From positions 62,001 through 126,000 of the forward strand of contig JAHCIJ010000003.1 of assembly GCA_026129255.1 (NCBI GenBank): 64,000 bases of DNA, given 5' to 3'. Source of the DNA: Anaerolineales bacterium. GTDB lineage: Bacteria; Chloroflexota; Anaerolineae; Anaerolineales; UBA11579. The translations under genes and the position numbers were made by a program. The stretch's first letter is position 1, and each line of letters starts with the position of its first letter. This document shows, one piece after another, positions 26,412 through 34,444 of the stretch. The notes under the pieces were generated by a model that was not told where the DNA came from, ran no database searches, and saw only the letters and a program-made list of their open reading frames with translations.

Positions 26412-27767
26412 TCAAGCTCCCCGCGCCAGGTGAGCACGCAGGTCTTGATTGATGCGCAACACAGACAGGCCTACCGTGAAGATGTAATACCCAGACAACA
26501 ATGTAGCGAAGCCCACCGCGCCGAACTGCGCCAGTGCAAAGACACCAGCAACCTTGAGCACCATACCGACCAGGTTGACCAGCGTAGGGTACACCGGGCG
26601 GTTGAAGGCCAATAGGGCGGCGCGGCTCCAATAAAACAGGTTCACTACGGTATAGCCAATCGTGAGGATCACCAACGGCACATAGGCCGGCAAAAAGTCA
26701 GGCCCTTGATAAAGGGTAATGACCTGGCGGCCGAACAGGATCAGTACCACCGCCACTGGCACAGAGTACAAAGCTGCCAGCAAGGAGCCACGGCGCAGGA
26801 CGCCGCGCACCGCCTTCCAGTTGTCCTGCGCCACGGCGCGCGAAAGTTCCGGATACGTTGTGGACGGCAGAGGGCTGATAGGGATCTGTAGCAAGCCGAT
26901 CAGACTGCGCGCGGCTGCATAAATGCCGCCGCTGACGTTGCCAAGGAAGGCATTGACCCACAGGTCTTCGCTGTCCTTGGCTACCAGGCTCACCGTAGCA
27001 CTCAGGTTGGTGCTAAAGGCAAAGGTGAGCAGGCTGCGGCGGTCGCTCTGCAGCACATTGATCGGCGTGCGCCACCAACCGGCGCCCCACTCGCGGTTGG
27101 CAGTGCGCAGCGCCAGCACGATCACCGCCAGCGAGCGCAACAGTCGCCCGGCCAGCTCAGCCAGGATGAACTCCATCAACCCACCGCCGGAGAAGAACAC
27201 CCACGCCGTCAGCCCCAGGCGCAGCAAGCTCTGGCATACATCAATGATCGATTTGGCGGCAAAGCGGTTGAAGACCTGCAAGATACCGTCAGAACTATCG
27301 TAAGTGAGGTTGATCAGCACCAGCGTGCCATACAGCACGAACAAGGTTTCCACACCGCTGATATCAGAGAAATATTGCACCCCCAGTGGAGCCAGCAAAT
27401 AGATCAACCCAAAAGCAACGATGGCGCCGCCAGCTTCCAGCAGGGCGGCCAGCTTGTATACCGCCGCAGCTTTCTGCAACTCCTTGCGCTCAATATAAAG
27501 GCGCACATACTTGATCACCAGCTCATCAATGCGAAAGGCCGTGAAGCGATTGATGACATTGGTGAAGGCGGCCATAGCTGCCAGCAAACCCACTCCGGCC
27601 GGTTTCAGGACCTGGAACTGGAAGTAGTTCTGCACAAAGCCAATACCGGCCGTGATCACCGTAGCGGAGACCAGGTAACTGGAGTTGCGCAAAATACGGC
27701 GCATGAACTCCGAATCAAAGACACGCAAGTACAGGGCGTTGAGTTTTTCCAGCGGGCTGCGCAGCAT
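26412..27767 (-). CDS. Wzx-type polysaccharide flippase
   Basis: A 451-residue MOP-superfamily membrane protein with about 12-14 transmembrane helices. The N-terminus (MLRSPLEKLNALYLRVFDSEFMRRILRNSSYLVSATVI) leads into the first helix, with the FxxY/ISPLPSTTYPELSRAV loop typical of polysaccharide transporters. It likely moves lipid-linked oligosaccharide across the cytoplasmic membrane. The ATG at 27767 lies 1 nt after the epimerase stop. It is the only clear flippase in the cluster. Confidence 0.88.
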   Translation of the reverse strand: MLRSPLEKLNALYLRVFDSEFMRRILRNSSYLVSATVITAGIGFVQNYFQFQVLKPAGVGLLAAMAAFTNVINRFTAFRIDELVIKYVRLYIERKELQKAAAVYKLAALLEAGGAIVAFGLIYLLAPLGVQYFSDISGVETLFVLYGTLVLINLTYDSSDGILQVFNRFAAKSIIDVCQSLLRLGLTAWVFFSGGGLMEFILAELAGRLLRSLAVIVLALRTANREWGAGWWRTPINVLQSDRRSLLTFAFSTNLSATVSLVAKDSEDLWVNAFLGNVSGGIYAAARSLIGLLQIPISPLPSTTYPELSRAVAQDNWKAVRGVLRRGSLLAALYSVPVAVVLILFGRQVITLYQGPDFLPAYVPLVILTIGYTVVNLFYWSRAALLAFNRPVYPTLVNLVGMVLKVAGVFALAQFGAVGFATLLSGYYIFTVGLSVLRINQDLRAHLARGA

Positions 27768-27768
27768 A

Positions 27769-28737
27769 CTAATCCGTGTTGATCTGGCTTGCCCAGCTGT
27801 GTTCCTGCCGATACCAGGCCACCATGCGCTCAATGCCTTCTTGCAGGCTCACCGCCGGCTCCCAACCCAGCAACTGGCCCGCCTTGGTCACATCGGCCCA
27901 GTTAGCCATCATGTCCGCCTTGTCAAAGGGGCCATGCTGAATGGTGGCCTTCTTGCCCACCGCCTCTTCCATCATAGAGATCAGCTGATTGATAGAGATC
28001 GTCTCGTGACCGCCCAAATTGATGATCTCGTAGCCCAGTGGTTTGAGCGCCAGGATGGTGCCGCGCGCAATATCGTCCAGATACGTAAAGCCACGTTTCT
28101 GCTCACCGTCACCATTCACCAGTACAGGGTGACCTTCACTGATCCATTGCATAAAGCGGAACATGGACATATTCGGGCGGCCCGCCGGGCCATACACCGT
28201 GAAGTAGCGCACCACGGAAACATCAATCCCGTGCAGGTAGTGATACGCATGGCACATGGCCTCGGCACCCTTCTTGCTGGCCGCATACGGCTGCAGCGGG
28301 TGGCTGCTATCCGCCGTCTCAGGCGTAGGTAGCGGTGCATCGTTGCCATAAATGCTGGAAGTAGAAGCCAAAACAAACTTCGGCACGCTGTGCGTCTTAC
28401 ATAGCTCCAGCAGATTCGTGGTGCCGATCATGTTGGCAGAGATATACACCCACGGGTCGCGCACGCTGTCGCGCACTCCGGCGCGGGCAGCCAGGTTGAT
28501 GACCGCATCGTAAGGGCGGCCCAAAGCGGCCACCTTCTCGCGGTCAGCAATATCGATATGGTGAAACTCAAACTGACTGTGTTGCTGCAGCGCATCCAGG
28601 CGGTGATGCTTCATGCGCACATCGTAGGAATCATTGAGGTCATCAATGCCCACTACGCTGTGCCCGTCTTGCAAAAGCAGATCTACTACACGGGCAGCGA
28701 TGAAGCCCGCTGCGCCGCTCACCAGATAGGTAGCCAC
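27769..28737 (-). CDS. NAD-dependent nucleotide-sugar epimerase
   Basis: A 322-residue extended SDR with GAAGFIAARVVDLLLQDGHSVVGIDDLNDSYD at the N-terminus, the STSSIYG segment and the YAASKKGAEAM catalytic YxxxK. It most resembles UDP-glucuronate / UDP-galacturonate 4-epimerases. The start is a GTG that overlaps the dehydrogenase TAG by 1 nt (TAGTG). Next to a nucleotide-sugar dehydrogenase it probably epimerises the uronate that enzyme makes. Confidence 0.9.
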   Translation of the reverse strand: MATYLVSGAAGFIAARVVDLLLQDGHSVVGIDDLNDSYDVRMKHHRLDALQQHSQFEFHHIDIADREKVAALGRPYDAVINLAARAGVRDSVRDPWVYISANMIGTTNLLELCKTHSVPKFVLASTSSIYGNDAPLPTPETADSSHPLQPYAASKKGAEAMCHAYHYLHGIDVSVVRYFTVYGPAGRPNMSMFRFMQWISEGHPVLVNGDGEQKRGFTYLDDIARGTILALKPLGYEIINLGGHETISINQLISMMEEAVGKKATIQHGPFDKADMMANWADVTKAGQLLGWEPAVSLQEGIERMVAWYRQEHSWASQINTD

Positions 28738-30056
28738 TAGAGTTTGATCACCTTGGGGTTGTCTTTGGCCAGCGCGCCAAACGAGTTGCGCGTGTCCACG
28801 ATCAGCTTGGCATTCTTGAGCAGAGCGGCATAGTCGTACTTGGTGTGATTGGTCACCAGCACCACTACATCCGCCTCGGCAGCGGCCTTTTGTTCATCCG
28901 CTACGCTGTGCAGTAACCAACCGTCATGCTCCACCTGCGGGATGTAGGGATCGTGATAGCTCACGTTGGCTTTCTTTTCTTTGAGCAAGCCGATCACATC
29001 CAAGGCAGGTGATTCGCGCAGGTCGTCAATATCCGGCTTGTAAGCGGCGCCGATCACTAGCACGTTGCTGCCATTGAGCGCCTTGGCGTGCTCATTCAGC
29101 GCTTCCTGCACGCGGGTGACCACATAGCGCGGCATATTGGTGTTGATCTCAGAAGCAAGCTCGATGAAGCGCGCTGTGTAATTGAGCGATTTGAGCTTCC
29201 AGGAAAGATACAGCGGGTCGATCGGGATGCAGTGACCACCCAAACCGGGGCCAGGCGTGAACTTCATAAAGCCAAACGGCTTTGTGGCGGCAGCGTCGAT
29301 CACTTCCCACACGTCCACACCCAGGCGTTGGCACATCAGCGCCATCTCGTTCACCAGGCCGATGTTGACCATGCGGAAGGTGTTCTCGAGCAACTTGGCC
29401 ATCTCCGCCACCTCAGCCGAGCTAACCGGGATGACCGTCTTGAGCGCCTGCCCGTACCACAGCGCGGCGACCTCGCCGCAGGCTGGGGTGATACCGCCAA
29501 TGACCTTGGGCATGTTCACCGTGGTCCAGTCCTCGCGGCCGGGGTCGACACGCTCTGGTGAAAAAGCGAGGAAGAAATCCTGGCCCACCTTCAGGCCGCT
29601 GAGGCTCTCGAGTTTTTCCAGCACCAGCTCACGCGTGGTGCCAGGGTAAGTAGTGGACTCCAACACAATGACCATCCCGGGGTGCAGGTGTTTAGCCAGT
29701 TGATCCGTAGCAGACAAAATGAAAGACAGATCGGGGTCACCCGTCTTGCGCAGCGGAGTGGGCACACAAATGCTTACCAGGTCTATGTCAGCCAGCGGTT
29801 CAAAGCTGGCGCTGGCGTGCAGCTTGCCCGCTTTGACCAGCGCAGCCACCTGGCTGGATGGAATATCGCCAATGTAGGATTCACCTTTGTGCAGCGCTTC
29901 GATCTTGCGCGAGTCAGGGTCAATGCCCGTGACGTCAAAGCCCGCCTCAGCAAACACAGCGGCCAAGGGCAGGCCAACATAGCCCATCCCCAGCACCGCC
30001 ATACGGGCACGGCGTTCCGATAACTTCTTTTCTAGTTCAGCACGAATTGCGCTCAT
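28737..30056 (-). CDS. Nucleotide-sugar dehydrogenase (UDP-GlcNAc/ManNAc 6-dehydrogenase type)
   Basis: A 439-residue UDP-glucose/GDP-mannose dehydrogenase family protein. GMGYVGLPLAAVFAEAGFDVTGIDPD is the NAD-binding motif, VLESTTYPGTTREL and AFSPERVDPG are family landmarks, and the C-terminal UDP-binding domain has KPDIDDLRESPALDV. The catalytic cysteine is in GGHCIPIDPLYLSW. This form is typical of WbpA/WecC-like enzymes that oxidise UDP-N-acetylhexosamine to the uronate. It is the first gene of the glycan cluster and has AGAGGT upstream. Confidence 0.9.
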   Translation of the reverse strand: MSAIRAELEKKLSERRARMAVLGMGYVGLPLAAVFAEAGFDVTGIDPDSRKIEALHKGESYIGDIPSSQVAALVKAGKLHASASFEPLADIDLVSICVPTPLRKTGDPDLSFILSATDQLAKHLHPGMVIVLESTTYPGTTRELVLEKLESLSGLKVGQDFFLAFSPERVDPGREDWTTVNMPKVIGGITPACGEVAALWYGQALKTVIPVSSAEVAEMAKLLENTFRMVNIGLVNEMALMCQRLGVDVWEVIDAAATKPFGFMKFTPGPGLGGHCIPIDPLYLSWKLKSLNYTARFIELASEINTNMPRYVVTRVQEALNEHAKALNGSNVLVIGAAYKPDIDDLRESPALDVIGLLKEKKANVSYHDPYIPQVEHDGWLLHSVADEQKAAAEADVVVLVTNHTKYDYAALLKNAKLIVDTRNSFGALAKDNPKVIKL

Positions 30057-30134
30057 TCAACCTCTAAGTGTTAAAAATTCGGGCTTAATAGTACCCGTGT
30101 TATCGAAGACTCGTTTGGCAAAGCAGAGAGGATT

Positions 30135-30626
30135 TTAGCTGGATTGGGGCTGTAGAAACGCCTGTAGATTCGGCTGTAGCATCAGCAAGGCATCTTCATG
30201 ATTGTCCTGGTAATAGCCCCTGCGCACAGTTGCCACCTCAAAACCAAACTGTGCGTACAGCGCCTGGGCGCCCTGGTTGCTGGCGCGCACCTCCAGCGCG
30301 GCCGTATGGGCGCCTAATTCGGCGCCGGCCGCTAAGACGTGAGCCAACAGGCGGCGGCCCAACCCTTGCCGCCGGTAGGCAGGCGCCACGGCAATATTGG
30401 CTATATGAAACTCCTCACCGCCCAACAGCCAGCACACTGCATAGGCTGCGATCGCTTTGCCGCCAGCATGTTGCGCCTCAATAACCCATTGATGAGAAGC
30501 TGAATTCTGCTCCACTTCAAAGAAGTAGCTGTTCAATGACCAGGGCGTTGGGAAGATCTGCTCTTCGAGCTTATGTACCGCGGCAACATCGGCCAGTTGC
30601 ATTGGGCGCAACACGAATTCGCTCAC
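30135..30626 (-). CDS. rimI: Ribosomal protein S18-alanine N-acetyltransferase
   Basis: A 163-residue GNAT acetyltransferase. RPMQLADVAAVHKLEEQIFPTPW is characteristic of RimI, and the acetyl-CoA site is VAPAYRRQGLGRRLLAHVLA, followed by LEVRASNQGAQALYAQFGFEV. It acetylates the N-terminal alanine of ribosomal protein S18. The gene overlaps tsaB by 4 nt (ATGA) in the conserved tsaE-tsaB-rimI order. Confidence 0.94.
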   Translation of the reverse strand: MSEFVLRPMQLADVAAVHKLEEQIFPTPWSLNSYFFEVEQNSASHQWVIEAQHAGGKAIAAYAVCWLLGGEEFHIANIAVAPAYRRQGLGRRLLAHVLAAGAELGAHTAALEVRASNQGAQALYAQFGFEVATVRRGYYQDNHEDALLMLQPNLQAFLQPQSS

Positions 30627-31294
30627 TGCGGCACCGCATCGCTGGCTTGCAGATATTGCGGGCTCAGGCCTGCCGGATCGGCCAACTCGCCCGCCTGCCA
30701 GCGCGCCCAGCCCAACTCAGCCAGGATGGCCGGACGGCGCAAGCACCAAGCCGGGCTGGCCAACACGGCATTCTTGTACTTGCGCCCCAGCGTGGCGCGG
30801 TCTTCTTCACTTAACTCCCCGCATACATAGGTAGGGCGCTGGATGCGGTCAGCCAGCTGGGCCGCGGTCATTAACTCAGGCGCGGCTGAAGGATGCCAGT
30901 CTCCGTCTTTGGCGTGATACCAACCCACACCCAGGCGGCCGCGGCCGGCTTGCAACACAGCGGCCATGGGCAACTCCTGCAGCGGTTGGCCGTGTGCTAA
31001 TACGTCCAGTGTAGGCACGGCCACCATGGCCAGGTTGCGCGCAAAGGCCATGCCCTTGGCCAGCGCCAGGCCAATGCGCAAGCCGGTATACGAGCCGGGG
31101 CCGATCGCCACTGCCAGCACTTTCAGCTCTTTGACCTGCACACCAGCACGGCGCAAGCCCAACTGAATGGCCGGAGCCAGCTCCACACTGTGGAACTGCT
31201 CGCTGTGCCAGGCGCACTCATAGCGCACCCGCACGCCATCGTAGATGGCGACGCCGGTGTTGCGGGTGGATGCATCAATCGCGAGTAGGGTCAT
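30623..31294 (-). CDS. tsaB: tRNA threonylcarbamoyladenosine biosynthesis protein TsaB
   Basis: A 223-residue ASKHA-fold protein with LLAIDASTRNTGVAIYDG at the N-terminus and VAIGPGSYTGLRIGLALAKGMAFA, the family signature. It partners TsaD and TsaE to make t6A37 of ANN-decoding tRNAs. It overlaps both tsaE and rimI by 4 nt. tsaD is not in the window. Confidence 0.95.
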   Translation of the reverse strand: MTLLAIDASTRNTGVAIYDGVRVRYECAWHSEQFHSVELAPAIQLGLRRAGVQVKELKVLAVAIGPGSYTGLRIGLALAKGMAFARNLAMVAVPTLDVLAHGQPLQELPMAAVLQAGRGRLGVGWYHAKDGDWHPSAAPELMTAAQLADRIQRPTYVCGELSEEDRATLGRKYKNAVLASPAWCLRRPAILAELGWARWQAGELADPAGLSPQYLQASDAVPQ

Positions 31295-31788
31295 GAGTTT
31301 CCGTATACGGCGGCCTTGAAGGCGCGGGCGATCTCTTGGTAGCGCTCGCCACTGGGCTCGACGAGAATATGACGACGGGTTTCATCTACCGCGCTGAGCT
31401 GTAAGCGCAGCCGCTCGGCGGGCAGCGCCGCAGCAATACGTGGCGCCCACTCCACGATCAACGGCCCTTGCTCCATCTGATAATCGAGGTCCAGTTGCTC
31501 AGCATCCTCGGCGCTCTCCAGCCGGTAAGCATCCATGTGGGCCAACTGTGCGCGGTCTGGGCGGCGATAAATATTGATGAGCACAAAGGTGGGGCTGGTC
31601 ACCAGATCTGCGGAGCCCCAGCCTGCGGCCATGCCTTGCACCAGGGTGGTCTTGCCGCTGCCCAGATCGCCTTCGAGCCAAATTACGTCACCGGGCGTCA
31701 ATAATTCGCCCAATTGCATCCCCAAACGGCGGGTCTGTTCTGGGCTGTTGCTGAAGACTTCACTAGCGCCAGCGGTGAGAATGGGCAC
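31291..31788 (-). CDS. tsaE: tRNA threonylcarbamoyladenosine biosynthesis ATPase TsaE
   Basis: A 165-residue P-loop ATPase: Walker A GDLGSGKTTLVQGMA, SPTFVLINIY and MDAYRLE, with the VEWAPRI segment near the end. It acts with TsaB and TsaD in t6A synthesis. The start is GTG, and a perfect TATAAT stands 6 nt before it, so the mRNA may begin at the start codon. Overlaps tsaB by 4 nt. Confidence 0.94.
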   Translation of the reverse strand: MPILTAGASEVFSNSPEQTRRLGMQLGELLTPGDVIWLEGDLGSGKTTLVQGMAAGWGSADLVTSPTFVLINIYRRPDRAQLAHMDAYRLESAEDAEQLDLDYQMEQGPLIVEWAPRIAAALPAERLRLQLSAVDETRRHILVEPSGERYQEIARAFKAAVYGNS

Positions 31789-31794
31789 AACTAC

Positions 31795-31800
31795 ATTATA
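31795..31800 (-). promoter_or_regulatory. tsaE -10 box, probable leaderless promoter
   Basis: Perfect TATAAT on the minus strand, 6 nt before the GTG at 31788. The -35 region is weak and overlaps a GC hairpin (about 31803-31824) that may end the upstream gene's transcript. Confidence 0.5.
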
Positions 31801-31836
31801 TAAGCCCAGCCAGGCAGGCTGGCTTGTTTGCAGTGC

Positions 31837-33438
31837 CTATTGCTGAGGGAGCACATCCCAGCGCACGTACGGGGAGCCCTTAAGCAGGTAATACGGAATA
31901 TCGTTGATAACGTATTTTTCGTAATTGACCAGATAAGGTGCTGCTTCCTCATTGGTGTCATCCCATAACTGGGCCACCACATCTGGCTGCAGCTGACCGA
32001 TGCTGTAAGCATAGTCCCACTTGTTGTGGCCGGGGCGGTAATTGCCTGGGAAGAACAAGCTGGAGTTGATGCGCGCGTCCGTGTGCGCGATCACCGGGTC
32101 GTTCTTGCCCAGCAGATCCACGCTGGTACGCTCAGAGAAGTATGGCAGGTTACCGGCCGTCACCACCGCAATCACCGCCTCAGGCTCGGTGATGTGGTTC
32201 AGCATAATGCCCATGCCAGCATAGCGTTCGGCGCTCTCAGTAAAGATTGGCTTGCCGATCAGCGTCCAGCGATGATGACCATTTACCAGCAACAAAGTAT
32301 TGAAGCTCATCAGCGAGATAGCAAACCACAAGACCAGGAACGCATACGCCAGCGGCTGTAGCCAGGCGGGCTTCTTTTTGAAAGCATCGATCACCAAAGT
32401 AGTCAGGTTGACCATGGTGAGTGAAAAAAGAATAAAGAACAGGGGCATCACTACAGCAATAAAACGGTTAGCGCCGCCCACATGCTCCCAGGCGTCACCG
32501 CCCACATACACACTGTACGCGACCTGCACCAACATGGCCGCATACAGCGGCCACAGTTTGCGCGAGCGATCCAGCAGCGGCAGGGCCAGCGGCAGCGCAA
32601 ACAAAGCCCAATTGGCCGACCACACCATGTCCCACAAGCGGCGCAACCCGATACTGACGCGCAGCACCAGCGAGCCGCTGCCCAGTTTTAGATAGTAGGT
32701 GTTGGGTAGCCAGTCACCATAATAGGAAAGCCGCCACAAGGTCAGCACCAGCAGCGTGCCGAATACGGCCAGCAAGCCGCCCACAATATGCTGGCGGCGG
32801 TGGGCCGGGTCGAGGAAGGCGAACACCGCCGCCACCACCAGCGCCGGTGCGGCGCCATCCATGCGCAGCAGCACCAGCAGACTGAACAGCACGTACACCC
32901 AGGGTTGAAAACGCCCAGCCTGGATGGCGCGCAAACCCAGCAGCAAAGCCGCGCTCACCAGCAACGCCTGCAGGCCCACTTCCATGCCTTGCAGGCTCCA
33001 GTTGTTCAAAGGAAAGTAAAACCCGGTGAGGAAGACCGCACCAAGTGCGACAAAGCGGTTCGCGGAGAAGTGTTCCGCCAACCCTTTCACCATGATGAGG
33101 TTGAGGAACAAGCACGCCAGGCTGATCAACTTGACGTAAAAACTGGTTTCGGTGAGATCGAGTGGGAAGAGATGCACCACTGTCATCACCAGCACCCACA
33201 GCGGGTTGCTGAAGCCTTCCACGCGCTCGCCGCCCACATTCCATACCAACCCATCGCCGCGTGCAAAGTTCTTGGCGAACTGCATGGAGATCATGGCGTC
33301 ATCAAAAAGCGCATGCATGCGTTGCCCTTCCACCTCAATGCTGGTGCGCTGAATGAACAGCCAGCCGTAGGCCAGAAAGCCGGCCAGCAGCAGCCCCATA
33401 GCCACCGGGTAAAAAGGGAACCTCTTCACCGTGCTCAT
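31837..33438 (-). CDS. GT-C-like membrane glycosyltransferase, putative
   Basis: A 533-residue polytopic protein. The first extracytoplasmic loop has FDDAMISMQFAKNFARGDGLVWN followed by GERVEGFSNPLW (Asp46-Asp47). This matches the DDAYIxxRYARNL...ERVEGYTNFLW pattern of bacterial GT-C enzymes that use polyprenyl-phosphate sugars. About ten further helices and a C-terminal domain with DLLGKNDP follow. The ATG at 33438 is supported by a -10-like hexamer 7 nt upstream; a longer frame would overlap the SDR gene. A role in cell-surface glycosylation is inferred. Confidence 0.78.
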   Translation of the reverse strand: MSTVKRFPFYPVAMGLLLAGFLAYGWLFIQRTSIEVEGQRMHALFDDAMISMQFAKNFARGDGLVWNVGGERVEGFSNPLWVLVMTVVHLFPLDLTETSFYVKLISLACLFLNLIMVKGLAEHFSANRFVALGAVFLTGFYFPLNNWSLQGMEVGLQALLVSAALLLGLRAIQAGRFQPWVYVLFSLLVLLRMDGAAPALVVAAVFAFLDPAHRRQHIVGGLLAVFGTLLVLTLWRLSYYGDWLPNTYYLKLGSGSLVLRVSIGLRRLWDMVWSANWALFALPLALPLLDRSRKLWPLYAAMLVQVAYSVYVGGDAWEHVGGANRFIAVVMPLFFILFSLTMVNLTTLVIDAFKKKPAWLQPLAYAFLVLWFAISLMSFNTLLLVNGHHRWTLIGKPIFTESAERYAGMGIMLNHITEPEAVIAVVTAGNLPYFSERTSVDLLGKNDPVIAHTDARINSSLFFPGNYRPGHNKWDYAYSIGQLQPDVVAQLWDDTNEEAAPYLVNYEKYVINDIPYYLLKGSPYVRWDVLPQQ

Positions 33439-33445
33439 GGGACAG

Positions 33446-33451
33446 ATTTTA
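33446..33451 (-). promoter_or_regulatory. -10-like hexamer of a probable leaderless promoter
   Basis: TAAAAT on the minus strand, 7 nt before the ATG at 33438, in an AT-rich 25-nt gap after the SDR stop. Confidence 0.35.
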
Positions 33452-33463
33452 TATTGAAAGGGG

Positions 33464-34309
33464 TCAGAAGGTACGGCGGATGATGGCATCCATCCAGCGG
33501 TCTGGCAGCAAGCGCGCCAGGGTGGCAGCCAGCCAGGTGCCTGTGCCGATGATGTAGCGCGTACGCGGGCGCTCCGCCAGCAAGATACGCTCCACCAGGG
33601 CGGCAAACGCCTCCACCGGCACGCCGCGCGCCGCTGAGCGCTCGGCACGCTGGTAGCCGCGGGCGATCATGGGGCCATACAAGCTCTCTGCCCGGCGCGG
33701 CAAGCGGCTGCGCATGCGGTCTGCGGTGCTGATAGTCTTCGTCCAGATCGGCGTGGCGATGCTGCCTGCCACGATGGACACCACGGGCATGTTCCACGGC
33801 GACAGCTCGCGGCGTAAGCCATCGGTGAAGGCTTCCAGCGCAAACTTGGAGGCCGAGTAGGGTACGAGCAAAGGTGCGGATACTTTGCCGCTGATCGAGC
33901 TCACATTGATCACGCGCCCGCGCCCCTGGCGCAGCAGAGGCAAACACGCCTGGGTGAACGCCACCTGGCCAATAAAATTCACTTCGAACTGGCGGCGCAA
34001 TTCATCAACAGGCAAAAATTCCAGCGGCCCGGTGACAGCGATGCCGGCATTGTTCACCAGCGCCTGCAAACCGCGGCGGCCCACGGCTTTCTCCACAGTT
34101 TTGACGGCGCGGGTAATGTGGGCAGGCTTGGTCACGTCTACTATGACAGGCACGATGTTGGCAGAGGTAGCCGCCAACTTGCGCCCATCCGCTACGCGGC
34201 GCACCCCGGCAAACACCTGCCAGCCCTGCTGCGCCAGATGCAGAGTGCACGCCTGGCCAATGCCAGTAGACGCACCCGTGATAAAAATAGATTGTGTGGA
34301 GACGGTCAT
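33464..34309 (-). CDS. Short-chain dehydrogenase/reductase
   Basis: A 281-residue classical SDR. The cofactor motif GASTGIGQACTLHLA starts at about residue 12, NNAG is within ALVNNAGIAVTGPLEF, and the catalytic Ser-Tyr-Lys is VSSISGKV and YSASKFALEAF. The C-terminus has an extra basic region (TRYIIGTGTWLAATLARLLPDRWMD) that may touch the membrane. Substrate unknown; retinol-, steroid- or lipid-type ketone reductases share this layout. Confidence 0.9.
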   Translation of the reverse strand: MTVSTQSIFITGASTGIGQACTLHLAQQGWQVFAGVRRVADGRKLAATSANIVPVIVDVTKPAHITRAVKTVEKAVGRRGLQALVNNAGIAVTGPLEFLPVDELRRQFEVNFIGQVAFTQACLPLLRQGRGRVINVSSISGKVSAPLLVPYSASKFALEAFTDGLRRELSPWNMPVVSIVAGSIATPIWTKTISTADRMRSRLPRRAESLYGPMIARGYQRAERSAARGVPVEAFAALVERILLAERPRTRYIIGTGTWLAATLARLLPDRWMDAIIRRTF

Positions 34310-34315
34310 ACCCAG

Positions 34316-34321
34316 ATTAAA
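34316..34321 (-). promoter_or_regulatory. -10-like hexamer of a probable leaderless promoter
   Basis: TTTAAT on the minus strand, 6 nt before the ATG at 34309 of the SDR gene. Confidence 0.35.
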
Positions 34322-34444
34322 CTACGCTTTGCTATCCTCTCTGCTAAATTAGTATGCAGTTTCGTGCATCCATGACCCCATAAACCTCTTGCCGCTGGTA
34401 CCCATACCCGCGGTACTCAGGTGCAATCAGAAAGAAGTTGTCGT